A stretch of DNA of 64,000 nucleotides, taken from contig OX465286.1 in assembly GCA_949987705.1 (NCBI GenBank), positions 17,621,676 to 17,685,675 of the forward strand, in the 5' to 3' direction. Positions within the stretch are counted from its first letter, which is position 1, and each line of letters starts with the position of its first letter. The notes under the pieces are model-generated. The model searched no databases and had not been told where the DNA came from. It saw only the letters and a program-made list of their open reading frames with translations. This stretch comes from Thereva unica. Its lineage: Eukaryota > Arthropoda > Insecta > Diptera > Therevidae. A program made the position numbers and the translations under genes. Shown here piece by piece: positions 21,721 to 34,649 of this stretch.

Positions 21721-24690
21721 TGCAGACACAGAGAGAGAGAGAGAGAGATTTCCTTATCCCTCAGGGACTTCTCAATATCACTCACTAGCACACGAATGGC
21801 AGTCTGAGTAAGATTGTGCCTCCTCCTCCATCACGCCTTCTTTGTTCCCAGGGAGATTTGAAATATGGATCCTAAATCAACTTTAGGCGGAGCAGCTTAC
21901 TTACTGTACGATTTAGAGGTCACAGCGAGAAGGAGATTAAATCTCCTCCATTGCGGCTTGAGGAGGAGATTGAGTCTACTCTATCACGACTTTAGAACGA
22001 GATTATTCGAACAAGATCGTTGCATGGGATTCTCACTCGGACCACATCTTTCCCAGGTAAAAATCGACACGATCGTTAGGCAACATATCAGGAGATTTCG
22101 TGATCTTTGCTTGTGTAACAGTCTTGTCGTATGATGTTAAACTCCTCCACCTGGAGTTTTCTATTAAAAGGAAAGGTAGTGTATGTCGCTATCTCTCTTC
22201 GCGACAAACATTCTCCAAAAGATATTTTACCTCCTAGCCAAGAAGAGAGCTTATTTTGGCAGGATTCGGCCACCTTGGACGTTAAATAGACCGCACAGCA
22301 GCGGCAAGAAAGCTTCTCTCCCTAGGGTGTGTTACGGCACGTGCCGCCTTTACCACCCTGCAGTTGCGTCTAAGCTACTGTGGACGATTCCTAGTTTTAG
22401 GTATGTAGAGGATCCACCTGATTAAAATCACCAGAGCCACCTGGGACTCACACTGCAATCTATGGTATGATAGAACCGCCATCGGTACAAAGGGGCTAAT
22501 CTCTGTTTCACATTAAAAAAAAATATACACGTAGACCCATGCCCCTCTTATTGAAACGAAACCCTTCACCAGAGATATGCCCCCCTGCTCCCGCCCAAAA
22601 GTAGTGATTCCAATCCAAGTGTATTCTCTAGATTTCTATCCTTATTTTTTTGCGTTTTCCAAAAATTTTCGTAGAGATATTCCAACCCCCCCCCCTCCGT
22701 CACCGTATTTTTTTCCTTATTCAATAGTTAACCCAAGATTTTTGACATTTTTTCAAAGGGTTTTTCTGAAACTCTTTCACCTCATTAATTTTTATAAGGG
22801 TTTGCCACATTTTTGAGGCCCCCCCATCCTTGTTCTTTTTGTTGTTAAAGAAGATCCTTTTTTACTGAAGAACGCTCTTCTCTCCATACAGTTTTGTTAC
22901 TATACACATTCCCTAGTGCATTTACAGCAACGCCCGAGGTCCTGATGGGTATATACGACGGAGATATTTAGGCTTGATTATGCTGATAATAATCATCAAT
23001 GCAGGGAATTCCTTTCGTTTTTTTCTTCCTTTTGGGGGGGGGGGGGAGAAATCAATAAGGACACAGAGAAGTTAGGCCTAAGTGAACATAAAGACAATCC
23101 TGGAAGAAATTCCTGTTTCCAGTAGTTAACAAGTTTTTAGAGAGCTTCAAGTAGGTTTTCCATTGTGCCATTTTTTGTTGTTCAACCATTTTTTTTTTGT
23201 ACCTTATGCCACTTGTATGTACACCCCTTAACACTTCACTATTCCCAGTCTCCCCCCGGCCCCAAATCGCCTCCCCCTTCTCTGTCAAACGTACACACAA
23301 TAGATGAAATATTCATGAGACTCCCAGCTTTTGCTCTTCTTGATACAAGACCCACCCCCGCCACCAGCAAATCCATAGGGGTTGTGTGTGACAGCGTATG
23401 GAGGACGGGGAGGAGGAGTATGCTTAGGGGACATATATCAGACAAGATAGAGTGTTGCCAGATGAAAAGGCACAGGAATAGGATAGAGAATAATGCCATA
23501 TAATGACTTTAATAATTACAAGATCGACCGAAAGGATTACCTCAGCACATTACACACGACACCCAAGACTTATCGAGTAAGGATGCTCGGTTGTTGGGGC
23601 TGGGTGATCATCGGCAGGAGGGGGGGATGATGGGAGCAGAAAAAGAAGATATTGAGTGGTTAGGAAGGAGTTACCAGGGTATAGCCGGGAAAGTGCTACT
23701 GATTTATCCACGGCAAGCGGAGACTTTTTTTGCTATTATGCTCCTCTGCCACATCACTGAAAAATCCATGAAAAAATGGTGAAAATGAGAAGGAGGGGGG
23801 CGGCGGGGGTTGGAGAGTGGGGAGTGGAAGAGGAAGAGAAAGAACAAAAAAATGATTATGCTCTATTTTCTGCGGTAAAGGATGTATTGACAGCAGTTGA
23901 TTTTGCTTGAATCCGTATGTGCTTGCAAGATTGAATACAAAAGGGTAATGTTGGCAGAACAGATTGAAAGTCTAGGAGGGGGGGGGGGAGTTATGTCACA
24001 GTAGTTGTGTTTGTAGTTGAAGGGCGGCTTGTGGATGAGACATAAGACACCCACACACAATATATCAGGGGGGGGGGCTAAAACATAGATTTTTTGCTCA
24101 ATTTTGTTTTCACCCCCATTTTATTTTGTTATATGTATAATACAAAAAACGATGAAAATTGAACATAATCATTATAATCCATTCAATGGTGGTTTATTCG
24201 AAATACAATTGCGACAGTTTTTTTCTCAGCGGTTTTAAATGTTTTTTTGGGGTGATAAATCTGAATTTTAGCTTGCTGTCTTGGATGAGGTCGGTTTCAC
24301 AACCCAAAACGCAAAAAACCTCAAAATCCTCCCATTTTTTCCCAGTTTTTCGCCTATATTTCGAAAGCTATACGTTTTTTTTCGAAGATGAAATTTGCAA
24401 AATATAATCCGAGCTCAGTGTGGTAATATAGGATCCTTTTTTTTGTCAAGTTCCACCCTCGCTGCTCTGGACCTAAGTATAGTTTCAAATATACTGTTGC
24501 GCCTTATGGGAACCTCTGAAAGCGTGTTGTTGAGCAGCAGCTTCAATGGGAGGTCTGGAAGACGTGTTTGCGGATCCTTGTAGGCTGATAATCACGAATT
24601 GCTTGTCGAGTGGTGTAATAAGAACCGATGCGCCAGCGCTGGGGACCAGGGATGCTGGTGAGTAGTGGGTTACTGGCCGAAGATTCAAAT
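21721..24690. other. No gene recognised
   Basis: Contains (GA)n at about 21730-21748, an Arg/Leu-rich open frame at 21865-22134 built on repeated GAGGAGAT words, and poly-C/poly-G runs near 22685, 23035, 23975 and 24068. None of the open frames resembles a known protein. Confidence 0.5.
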
Positions 24691-24699
24691 TAGTCACAC

Positions 24700-24880
24700 C
24701 GAAGAAGGAAATTCAATTCGCCACGTGGAATGTACGAACAGGACAGCACGTCGGTCAGAAGGAAATCATAGCAATAGAGTTATCGAAATGCAGAAAATCA
24801 GTTGCTGTGCTATCGGAGCTACGACTTACCCTATCCGAGACATTGAGTATAATCCCGCCAACAATCGTAGAAACGGTGAC
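24700..24880 (+). pseudogene. LINE endonuclease start, fragment
   Basis: Around 24710-24865 the plus strand encodes IQFATWNVRTGQHVGQKEII and then AIELSKCRKSVAVLSELRL. This is the opening of a LINE AP-endonuclease: the TWNVRT strand, then a helix ending in the region where the catalytic Glu (often ETR) sits, here SEL. The frame is lost soon afterwards and no downstream domains follow. It is a second, independent example of the type of scrap at 10.36-10.54 kb. Confidence 0.65.
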
Positions 24881-24914
24881 GCCTTAAAATTCCAAGGTGG
24901 TGAGAAACGAAAGG

Positions 24915-25515
24915 CCGTCGTCGGGTTTATAGTCGAACGATGGGCTCGAAGTCGATTACATAAGTGTCAAGTCGACGTCAAATATGTAATCGACTCATAT
25001 TTATGCTTTTATTGATTAATTTGGACAAAAATCTACTTTCGCAGTAAGAAATTTTAATTATCGCGTTCATAGTTCAACTCAGATTCAACCCGATTTCAAC
25101 CCAGTCATAAACGGATGTCGAGTTGAAACTGGGTCCACTCAACCCAACTCAGTTCTCCTACCTGAATCGAGTTGATATTTCGCCTCATATACACACGGGT
25201 TGAATTGAAATTGGGTTTAAGTGACATTTGTTTTGTTTGTTTACCATCCGTGAAGTTCACTTTCGGCATTAGTTTTGTGTTCGGCGTTCTGAATTTTTAC
25301 ATATGTATAAATGAGAGTTTCACAAAAAAATTAGAGGTTATGGTTTTAATATGAATTCAACTCTCTTTCAATCCAAAGTGAACTCAATTCCACATCATAT
25401 ACGGTGGTCGAAATTTCAACTCAACTTCGACTCAACTTTTCAATCTAGTCATATACGAGGTAAATATATCGACTCAAAGTCGTCAAATTGACGATATCCA
25501 CAATAGGCCCTAAAG
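24915..25515. repeat. Candidate foldback/MITE rich in CAACTCAA and GTCGA words
   Basis: The two ends carry loosely inverted GTCGA/TCGAC words (AAGTCGATTACAT near 24950 and ATCGACTCAAAGTCG near 25469). The interior repeats TTCAACTCAACTTCGACTCAA-type phrases. The inverted ends are degenerate and no target duplication is certain, so only a repeat call is made. Confidence 0.35.
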
Positions 25516-27200
25516 GGTTGTCAGTGTGATAATGTTGTTTGGTAAGGTACCCTTCCGTTACCTCCCAAAAAGTTATCCATCCAGAAATTCCTGGAAGATT
25601 TGGAAGATTGGAAGAAGCAGGACCGGCACTGATGCAACGATGGTCTCAGTATGAGGGAACGATTTGCGCAAATCTGCTTGTGCCGTGTGGACGGGCCATA
25701 AGCCGACTTGGTTCTTCTTTTCAAAATGTGTCAGTGCTTCAGCTCTTAAGCTTCTAAAGATTTGTCATGGTGGCACATGGTTCCCTCGTGTAACCTTTTG
25801 ATTCTGGACAGCATTTTTTAAAGTGGCACATCGGATGCCCCCATTGTGTGGAATGTGTTTGATCCATCCACAGTTTGAATATTAAAAAGCGGCATTGTCA
25901 TAGACCATCTTGCAAAGTGCTTGTTGATTAACAATCAATGAAGGGTGGAAAACTGACGACATTTCAAATCGAGTTGCTTCATTGTGCGACGAACAAAATA
26001 TCGGCGCTTTCATAGATGCGAATGATGCATTTGCACCGGGCGCAATAGGACAGGGGCGCATATTCAGATATTAAAATTTTTAAATTTTTGATAAAATATC
26101 GAAAAAGCGTTTTAGTTTTTCGTTTTTTATTGTCCTTCAGTGCGATCAAAAATCATTAGGTGATGGGGCGCACGCAATATGGCATACTTCACCGGGGGCA
26201 AAAAAAAATCCAAAGCCCTGGCTACACATATTGTTTCTGCCATATATTTACAAAGAAAACGAAGAATCTGACTGACTGGCTTTAGGGGATGGAGGTTCAA
26301 CAAAACGAAAAGGGTAATAATTTATGTTCTTCACAAGAATTGTGATAGTGTGTGCTCACAACCCCTCACCATTTTTTTGTTTTGTTTTATTGTTCTCTGT
26401 CATTTGTTTGTCAGAGTCTTACGTGAAATTAGTGCATCATCTGTGGTTTAAAGAATTTCTACCTTTTTTTTACTAAAATACAAAGAATATAAATAAAACA
26501 ACACGTGGCTTTTTTTTTTTTGTTCTCTGTTATATTGTATTTTAACATCCCTTGACGATGCTGCCGCCACGTTTTTATTTACATGCATGTACCTTCAATA
26601 ACAGCAACAGAAATACTCTCTGTAAACTTTTTCGCTTGATTAATATATCAAAGTGATACCAGGGACACGTGTATCCTAAAATGCAGCGATAACAGCAACA
26701 ACGCCAACAACAACAAAACACTCACACACCTGTCAGTGTGTATTTTTGTTTGTTAAAGTCCCTGAACGGAGTGTGGGATATATGGAGGATATTTTTAGAT
26801 TTATACAAAAAAAAGCATCCCTTAAAGGATTTCCTTTTTTTTTGTAGATCATACCGTATGATATGAGAATCCAATTTACATATACGTGTAGGTCTATCTC
26901 GGGGAAAGTATCAGGAATTGGACAGCCCTAATGTGATTTGGGGGATGGCACTAGAGATGTTTTCACACTTTCATTGTTTTGCTATAGAAAAATACTTTGT
27001 GCTCACTAGTTTAACCGTTTTCTCTCTTTGATGCAAGATGCAAACTTAGTCCTGTCGTTTTTTAGAAATGCAATCTGTAACGTGTTTCCTGTCGTGTCGA
27101 AGGGGTTGAGTGATGTGAAATTTGATATCGGATCGTTGAATATGACGCTTTAGAATCTCTCACTAAGAATCGTTCTGCTATGACTTTGAAGTTGCGATGT
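25516..27200. other. No gene recognised
   Basis: Unique-looking AT-rich sequence, with a GGGCGCA-bearing segment near 26040-26190 that may be a transposon end. No credible coding region. Confidence 0.45.
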
Positions 27201-27210
27201 TGTAGACGAC

Positions 27211-27640
27211 TATATGAATATATTGGAAGTAAGCTACAGCAGAAAGGAGGAAAACGAATGCAGCAGACGATTCAACTTTGAAAGCTGACCAACCCCCCAA
27301 GATGCAATATATCGCATCGAAGCCATGCATGAGTAGTTTTTGCACGGTTGTTTAACGATCTCCACTGGACACCGGTCGTACTCAGTTTGTATAACGCCTT
27401 TTCCTGATATTAAGGCTCTGTTAGAATAGACCTTTCGTTCGTATCATACTCGTGGGAGTTCGTTGTTGACTAGATATATGAATATATTGGAAGCAAGCAC
27501 CAGCAGAAAGGAGGAAAACGATTGCAGTAGGTGGCAGGGAGTGCAACTTTGAAAGCTGACCAACTCCCAAGATGCAATATATCGAGTCGAAGCCATGCAT
27601 GAGTAATTTTTGATCCGGCTTTTTAGGCACCCATTAGTTT
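27211..27640 (+). repeat. Direct duplication, two copies about 260 bp apart
   Basis: A block running from ATATGAATATATTGGAAG, through CAGCAGAAAGGAGGAAAACG, TTTGAAAGCTGACCAAC and CAAGATGCAATATATCG, to AAGCCATGCATGAGTA occurs at about 27211-27335 and again at about 27475-27612. The copies have diverged only slightly. It is a segmental tandem duplication of non-coding DNA. Confidence 0.8.
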
Positions 27641-28159
27641 GCTTAAGACGTCCCTTGTCGATTGGGCTGTGATGAAACCATAGAACGCCTGGATTGGCCA
27701 CAACTCGAAGCGTTTCGGCTTAAGATTTCAGCGGTGGTCAAGGAATTCTTCGGGCGCAGTAGAAAAAGAGCCAGGAAACTTGTTGACTTGATTACCGTAT
27801 TTAGGTCACACTACTTTAGAGGACAATTATGAGCCTACATCAATCTTTAAAATTTTGAGTAAAAAAAACCCGACTGCGCAATATTGTGCAATTCGAATTG
27901 TGACCAAATGTCAAATAAGACGGTCGCTTCACGTTTGTGGGAGGATAGGAAGGGCGGAGAACCTCACCTGCACACTTTGTTTTCTGATGAGTCTGCCCTT
28001 CGGGTTCTCTGTTAGTGTCCTGCGATAGCGAGAGAGTTCAAGTTTAACTGTCAAGGCACAAATACACGAGGGCGCATGCATCTGGTTGCATATATTTTTG
28101 TATTGTCTCAATTCACCAGATTTACCCGAGGATAGGTTAGGTTAGGTTAGATATGGCTG

Positions 28160-28408
28160 AGCTGTTGGTTTAAGCTGATACACTTAGACCAAAAGGATAG
28201 GCCCATTGTGATGCCATAGTTAGAGTGTCGTTTCTTCGAGATTTCCGTATGCGTGCTTAGAAAGGGTTCACCAAATGTGGTTAGTCTGCTTCTGCTTAGG
28301 GCTGGGCAGTGACAAAGGAGATGTAGAACACTTTCTTCCCCGTCCGGATCTTCTTTCCTTTCCTGGAAGGAGAGTAGTGGTCGTGCCTTTTTTAGCCAGT
28401 TCGTAAAC
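28160..28408 (-). pseudogene. C-terminal zinc-knuckle end of an RNase H-group LINE
   Basis: An uninterrupted minus-strand frame encodes KFTNWLKKARPLL, then ESVLHLLCHCPALSRSR, then LTTFGEPFLS and GITMGLSFWSKCISLN. This is the hallmark C-terminus of RNase H LINEs of insects: paired cysteines before H-C-x-CPAL, then R-x-x-x-x-G. It may end near 28160. The expected upstream RNase H is not visible at higher coordinates, so the copy is an isolated tail. A GGTTA x3 motif lies at its 3' side (28134-28150). Confidence 0.75.
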
Positions 28409-28829
28409 TTTACGATTTTCCTCTATATTTTAGTGACCGGGCACCCATACCAGGAGGGTCCTGAACTGTTAAGCCACAGATCTGCGACATTCAAATCTGG
28501 TTCTAGATCTGTTTGTGCAAGACTGCAGGGCTTTCAGAGCCGCCTCAATAAATGTGACCCACCTGACCCGAGTATACTTGGCTGTATAATTGTTGAAAAT
28601 GTTAAGAAACATAGCATCAGATTTCCTGGTCCGATGACGTTACCGGTTGTGGGTTCGGGTATAACATTTATTCGGAACAAGAAACTGTATGAGGAGCTTT
28701 TTGACAAGGAGACATTTCTGGCCAATCTAAACTATAAAGATTGCATGTGTAGTGTGTGTCCTTCGTTTCGTCCTTCAGCTAAGGATAGAGGGTCTGGCAG
28801 GTTGCGATTTGTATTTGGCAGCAGTAAAT

Positions 28830-29040
28830 GTTATTGATGTATAATAAAGCGGCAATTGTCAGCGATGTATCTTGAACTAGCAATTGTCTTCGATGTATTG
28901 GAAGCGACAATAGTTATAGACGTGTATTGCAACAGGGAACGTTATCGATTAGCAGCAGCAAATGTCATTGATGTATATAATGAAGCCGCAACTGTCATCG
29001 ATGTATATTGAAGAACCGGTTATCGTTATCGATGCATATT
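28830..29040 (+). repeat. ATCGAT minisatellite, small array
   Basis: Units of about 38 bp carry ATCGATGTATATTGAAG-type cores and linkers such as CGACAATAGTTAT, GCAACAGGGAACG and GAAGCCGCAACTGTC. The order of linkers is the same as in the large array at 32330-33300, so both are samples of one higher-order unit. Confidence 0.85.
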
Positions 29041-32000
29041 GAACTGGCGCTGTCTGCGTGTGGTACAAAGCAAAGCGTCAAAAGAGGACAGAGCGATATT
29101 GTCAAAAACAAAGCTCGTTTTGGACTACCGTTGCAGGAAATTGCACTCGATAATCGCTATTCCAGGCTAAGAGAGAGGGGGATAGCTTGTGATATTAACA
29201 TCTCTCATGCGTTTGCCCGGTCGATTTTGGTTTTTCACTCAATGTGATTTTCATTTTAGAAAGTTAAAATATTCGTGGTTTGCTGCATCATGAGTTCGTT
29301 CCAAAAAAAAAAAAAAACAGACAGCCTATAAAACGAATACTATTTGTTTGCTGAACAACCAGGATTAACTAGTTTGATGTTTATGATAAAATTACGACAG
29401 AGGATTATCTTCGTTGATGTTTATGGCCCAAAGAGAGAATTAAATCCTTTTAAGGCTACCATTAAGACACGGTGTTTTATACTTCGTACTGCCGATTGTT
29501 ATCGATGAATACTTCATCAATAACTTTTTTTGTGGGAAAAACTAAGCTTAAGAATCACTACCCTGTCATGTCGTACTGTGTGGCTTCTCTTTATTCTCCG
29601 AGACTGCAACTGTACCCCCGTTTTGACTCGATTGAAGAAACAAACTTCGCGCAGAAAAAATTTAAGTCCGGTAGGGCCTATGAGAAGTTCATTTAAAAGA
29701 GTAGAAAATACTTTGGCATGGATGTTTGTTGAATAAAATGAGGCCTAATTGAAAAAAAAAATGATTCTCCACCATGCACACAACCTTCACCCCATTTTGG
29801 TTTTTTTTTTCAAGTTCAAATTACAAAAAAAAAAAAAATTAAAAACAATGAAAAACGAATACAGTACCGCCCCATCTCCTGCCCACCCCCCCCCCCCCCA
29901 AAAAACAAGAATATACTTGAACCCCCTTTTGATCCTTGAGTTTTGCGTTTTTGTTTTCACTCTCTCTCTCTCTCTGTATGTGTATAATGTGTGTGGTTTT
30001 TTTGTGCCCCAATCTATTCATTTCTCATTGTCCCTTTTGTCGTATGTCAATTTTTCAAGAAGTCTCGTTTCATTTTTCACCTTTTTGGTGGTAAGCCAGG
30101 GTTTGCGCTACCACATCATCCCCATCATCATACACCACCATCGACACACTCTCTCTACGCCCCAAAACAACTTCACCTCTACCCCCCCCCCCCCCCCCCG
30201 TTTACCTTGTTCTTCTAATGTTACCCCCGTGTCGGTTTTAGAGAGAGAGCTCAAGTTGAAGGAAGTGCATGATGAAAACGACGCCGACGACGACAACGAC
30301 GACGAACCACAATGATGATGATGATGATGATGACGTGAACGAGGCCATCTCTACTCCTTTTCATAAGAGACCACACCGATGCCGACTCTATATATAATAC
30401 ATACCGTCTGACACTAGCGCTGTCGCTGCCGCCGCCGCCGTCGAAGATAATTAATGGAAGGCGATATCGCATTAATGTGCTGTTCATCATGGGTAAACTG
30501 TAATCTTCTATCGTTCGCTTTGTCTTATATATAAAATTCTTTGAGTGTGTGTGTGTGTGTCTATGTTAAAAGAATGAAGAAGATGAAGGAAGGAAAAGTA
30601 CCCTCAGGGTAATAATAGATCATTCACCCACGTAATTTTCATAACTCTATCAAAAACCTTAACCTCTTTTCTTCTTTCGCCTAGTAACTTCGCCAGCTCC
30701 TTCATATTCAGCAAAGTAGCCTTCCCCTTCTCCCACCATGGCCCTTCTGACATTTCTCCTTGCCCCCAGAACCGGCCATACTTTCCATCATACAAAGAAA
30801 GTAAAATAAAAGCGCGTTAAAGCTAAGAAAAAGCTTGACTCACAGCCGCGCTGCAAGTTTGGGGGGCTAATAGGGCCCTATACCTTCTGCGACCACCCAC
30901 CCCACTATCCCCTGTGTAGTATCACATCAAAGGCCCTCCTCAGTAAAATGCCCCCCTCCATCCCATCAATCCCGTCGTATTTCCCCACAACCTCTGACGT
31001 TTCCCCTTGTTTATTGTTGTTGTTGTTGGGTTCATGCTTTCGCTGCGAGCACCCCAGAGTCGTTCCCACCCCCCCCCCCCCTCCCTCTCCTTTAACCATC
31101 TCCGTTGATGATGCTCTTATGGTACATCAATCTCATTGGTGAGGTGTCATTTTATGATTGAGGCATTCATCTTTTTTTCTGGCTTGACGCGTCAGAACGT
31201 TTTTCTTTTACATGCGGCGGATGCCGGCCAATGGCGGCGGATAAATACAGCAACAATGCAGAAGCAAAAAAAAAATATGAAAGAAAAGAAAGAATAATAA
31301 GAAGAAAAATTGCTCAGCGATGCCCGGGTACCTCATCTTCATTTAATGTTGCCCGGTGTGTGTATGTATGTATGTGTGTGTCATGGTATGGTGAAGAATA
31401 ATAACAAAAAAAAACAACAAAACAGGGTTAAAAACAAAAGTGTTCCCAGCCTTAATGGGTAATGTGCTCGTGGCTATATGTATGTTGTGCACTGGGGGCT
31501 GGTGTGGTACTATGGTCGGCTGTTATTATTGTTGCCTTTTGGTGCTTCTCCGCGGTCTTCTACATAAAAAGATATCTTCAAGCTTTTTTTCATTTTTTTT
31601 TTTGACTCAAAAATGTTTTTGCTTCGATGCCTTCTTTTTTTTTGGACCCGTTGGTGTTTGGTCTGGGCTTAAATTAAATTCTCATTAAACATCGCTTTTT
31701 TACACTGTCTTTTTGTAATAGCCTCGCACTTGTTTCAAAAAAAAACAAAAAAAAACAAAATTAAGAAAAAAATAAACAAAAAAAATTTGTACATTTTAAC
31801 TGAATATACAATTTTTGTCGAAAGAAGACGATGATGGAAAAAAAATTTAGAAACTGCTGTTTTCTTACCTCTGTACATCCACTATATAACATCCAGCACA
31901 CGAAGGAGGAGGGTATACGAAACAAAATGCTTAAGGCTACATAAAATCGTGGTCAGATTATGTGGTCAAAAAATGTATAACAGCGCGCACAAAAACCACA

Positions 32001-32329
32001 CATAACAAAAATTTTTGATAATTAATAATAAATAAAAATGAACCACCGGCAAAAAAAAATGTGGGAAAAAGTATTCAGTTTACACCTTCAGGGGATATTC
32101 TCAATCTCTTTCTAGACTAAAAAAAAAGGGTTGCGGCAGCGACAAAAGGGCGGTGTTTTATTTCTGGAGGGTGAATATACACCAAAAAAAGAAAAAAGAA
32201 ATTTTTGCAGGTGGGAAAAAAAAATAATTAGGACACAAAACACTTCCTTTTACAGAATATAAAAAAAACTGGATTTTCCAAATGTCGTTTTTCTGTCTTA
32301 ATGGTTGCCGTGTCATTCATGTATGTTAC
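29041..32329. other. No gene recognised; low-complexity DNA
   Basis: Poly-C tracts near 29886, 30183 and 31069, (CT)n at about 29960, (GAT)n at about 30313-30332, (GT)n at about 30543-30560, GCCGCCGCCGCCG at about 30428, and many poly-A runs at 31735-31800. The long open frame at 29749-30315 is a product of these repeats. The texture suggests intron or intergenic DNA near a gene, but no exon is recognised. Confidence 0.5.
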
Positions 32330-33300
32330 AGCAGTAAACGCTCATCGATTTGTATTTGGTAGCAGAAAATGTTATTAATATATAATAACACGGCAATTCT
32401 CATCGATGTATATTGAAGAATCGGTAATCGTCGTCGATACATATAGAACTAGCAATTGTCATCGATGTAAATTGAAGCGACAATAGTCATCGATGTGTAT
32501 TGCAACAGGAAACGTCATCGATTAGCAGCAGTAAATGTCATTGATGTATAATGAAGCCGCAACTGTCATCGATGTATATTGAAGAATCGGCAATCGTAAT
32601 CGATGAATATTGAACTGGCTATTGTATGCGATGTATATTGAAGCGACAATAGTCATCGACGTGTATTGCAACAGGAAACGCCATCGATTTGTATTTGAAA
32701 GCAGTGAAATTCATCGATGTATATTAAAGAATCGACAATCGTCGTCGATACCATATTAAACCAGCGATTGTCATCGATGTACATTGAAGCGACAATAGTC
32801 ATCGACGTGTATTGCAACAGGAAACGTGATCGATTAGCAGCAGTAAATTTCATTGATATATAATGAAGCCGCAACTGACATCGATGAATATTGAAGAACC
32901 GGCAATCGTAATCGATGCATATTGAACTGGCTATTTTCTACGATGTAGATTGAAGCGACAAAATACATCGACGTGTATTGCAACAGGGAACGTCATCGAT
33001 TTGTATTTGAAAGCAGTGAAAGTCATCGATGTATATTGAAGAATCGACAATCATCGTCGATACATATTAAACCAGCGATTGTCATCGATGTATATTGAAG
33101 CGACAATAGTCATCGACGTGTATTGCAACCGTAAACATAATCGATTTGCATTTGAAAACAGTGAATGTCATTGATGTATAATGAAGCGGCAATTGTCACC
33201 GATGTATATTGAAGAACCGGCTATTGTCATCGATGTATATTGAAGCAACAATCATCACCGAGGTATATTGCAACAGTAAACAGTCATCGATGTATATTTT
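32330..33300 (+). repeat. ATCGAT minisatellite, large array with higher-order period
   Basis: About 25 units of roughly 38 bp share the core CATCGATGTATATTGAAG with variants. Distinct linkers recur in fixed order: the block with CGATTAGCAGCAGTAAAT and GAAGCCGCAACTG occurs near 32518 and 32826, about 308 bp apart, giving a higher-order unit of eight subunits. A third, separate copy is at 28.94 kb. The array is dense in ATCGAT sites, which make it internally palindromic at each unit. Open frames through it are incidental. Confidence 0.9.
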
Positions 33301-34130
33301 ACAAAAAGATCCGTGGTTTGAATCTATTCTGTGGAACAGATCTGTGTCTTTCTATTTCTTCCATCATTCGCCTTCTTTCTTGTCTCCTCTACCCTTTCCC
33401 TTGCCATCGCCTATAATCATAACAAGCGAGGAAACCATCTTCAGCACGCTCAGATGAGAGAAACGAAAATGCGAAGGGCCATATCTCTGGGTAGAATCGA
33501 ACCATAATCTTCTGGGCTTATACCAGTTGTCGTTATAGTGTTTATTTTTAATCCAGCTTTTCTGATAAGTCTTTTAACACTTACGAAATTAATTTTTGTT
33601 GTATATGTACCTGAAACAATTAGTCATTTACCAATGAGGATACTTCCAATACCTCATTTAGTACAATAATAAAAAATAACCTTTCTTTAGTTCAAAACCA
33701 AAAGAGAATGAAGTTATGTGGATGTGTGTTAAGCTCTCATAGATGCATTTTAATTTTATTAATAATATCCGTATTATTTAAAAGCAGTCACAAGTCACAA
33801 CGTCAGCACAACTTGACTGCAATTTGGTAATTTTAAACTTAGACAAATACCAAGGATAGATTTGGGCTGTAGCTCTATTGGATGCATGGGCGTAGCTAGG
33901 TAGGGACAAGGGTGCGCACTGCATACTCCACTAAATCTATTGCCAACCATAGAAAAATCAACAGTATTGCAGAAATATACTCTTGTTTAATTCAATCATG
34001 ATCGACTCACAATGCTCACCAGCACGATCAAAACTAGAGACTTTCAAATTCGATTTCCATCACAACTAATGATATTCACTTTGAAACATCAGAATTCCTC
34101 CCTCGCCTTTGTTGTCATAAAGGCGTCGTT
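33301..34130. other. No gene recognised; one probable DNA-transposon end
   Basis: GGGCGTAGCTAGG at about 33890-33903 resembles the end of a common insect DNA transposon, but no partner end is seen. The rest is unassigned. Confidence 0.4.
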
Positions 34131-34134
34131 TAAA

Positions 34135-34335
34135 AGAACGGCTACGTGCAAGCAACTTTAGAGGGCGCCGGCTACGTTTTCATACGAGTCGACCGTGTTC
34201 GACATTCTATCGAATCGCTATATGAGGGCCCGTATCAAGTAATCAAACGATTATGACTTCGTCAAATTGAACGACACAACCAGGCCGATATCTATCAACA
34301 GGCAAAGCCCGCTCTACACGATGCTATGAAGACCC
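34135..34335 (+). pseudogene. Ty3/gypsy integrase C-terminal fragment
   Basis: At about 34168-34255 the plus strand encodes YVFIRVDRVRHSIESLYEGP followed by YQVIKR. This is the chromatin-binding GPY/F-like module at the end of gypsy integrases (YVFVR.D..R......YEGPY.V..R). A stop follows, then a diverged tail with KPA near 34310, the usual end of the pol frame. About 60 residues remain. Confidence 0.7.
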
Positions 34336-34649
34336 TCTAATGTTTGATGCTTGGAAGTATATTGTGGCCAATGCTCGAACTGCGAGTGTCCAATGTCAAG
34401 CGCCTAGAGTTCGTATTTCGACACGTTCGGGCTGGTGTCGGTATTGATTCAATCGTCGGATCGGAAGGCAATGAATGAAACGTTCACCGCATTGTGCAAA
34501 CTCGGCTTAAAGCCAGCGTTCGGTTGTGACCGCGACAACAAAGCCATGCCACCCAAGCCATCCATCCATCCGTTCTCAAAACTGAACGCGACAGGAATCG
34601 CTAAACACTAGCGATTTGCGTTCTTGATGTGTACTCCTAATTTAATCTG

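Noticed and set aside
21865..22134. Arg/Leu-rich 89-codon frame
   Set aside because: Built on repeated GGAGATT words; no similarity recognised, no flanking gene structure.
28134..28150. Telomeric TTAGG array
   Set aside because: Only three copies of GGTTA; too short to be more than an interstitial trace or chance.
29749..30315. 188-codon plus-strand open frame with Lys, Pro and Asp-rich parts
   Set aside because: It is stitched from poly-A, poly-C, (CT)n and GAC-repeat tracts; composition changes abruptly along the frame and no domain is visible.
32653..32874. Tandem-repeat protein on the minus strand
   Set aside because: The frame lies entirely in the ATCGAT satellite; periodic peptides are a by-product of DNA repeats.
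28830..33300. CRISPR array
   Set aside because: Units are tandem without unique spacers, linkers recur in order, and the DNA is eukaryotic.
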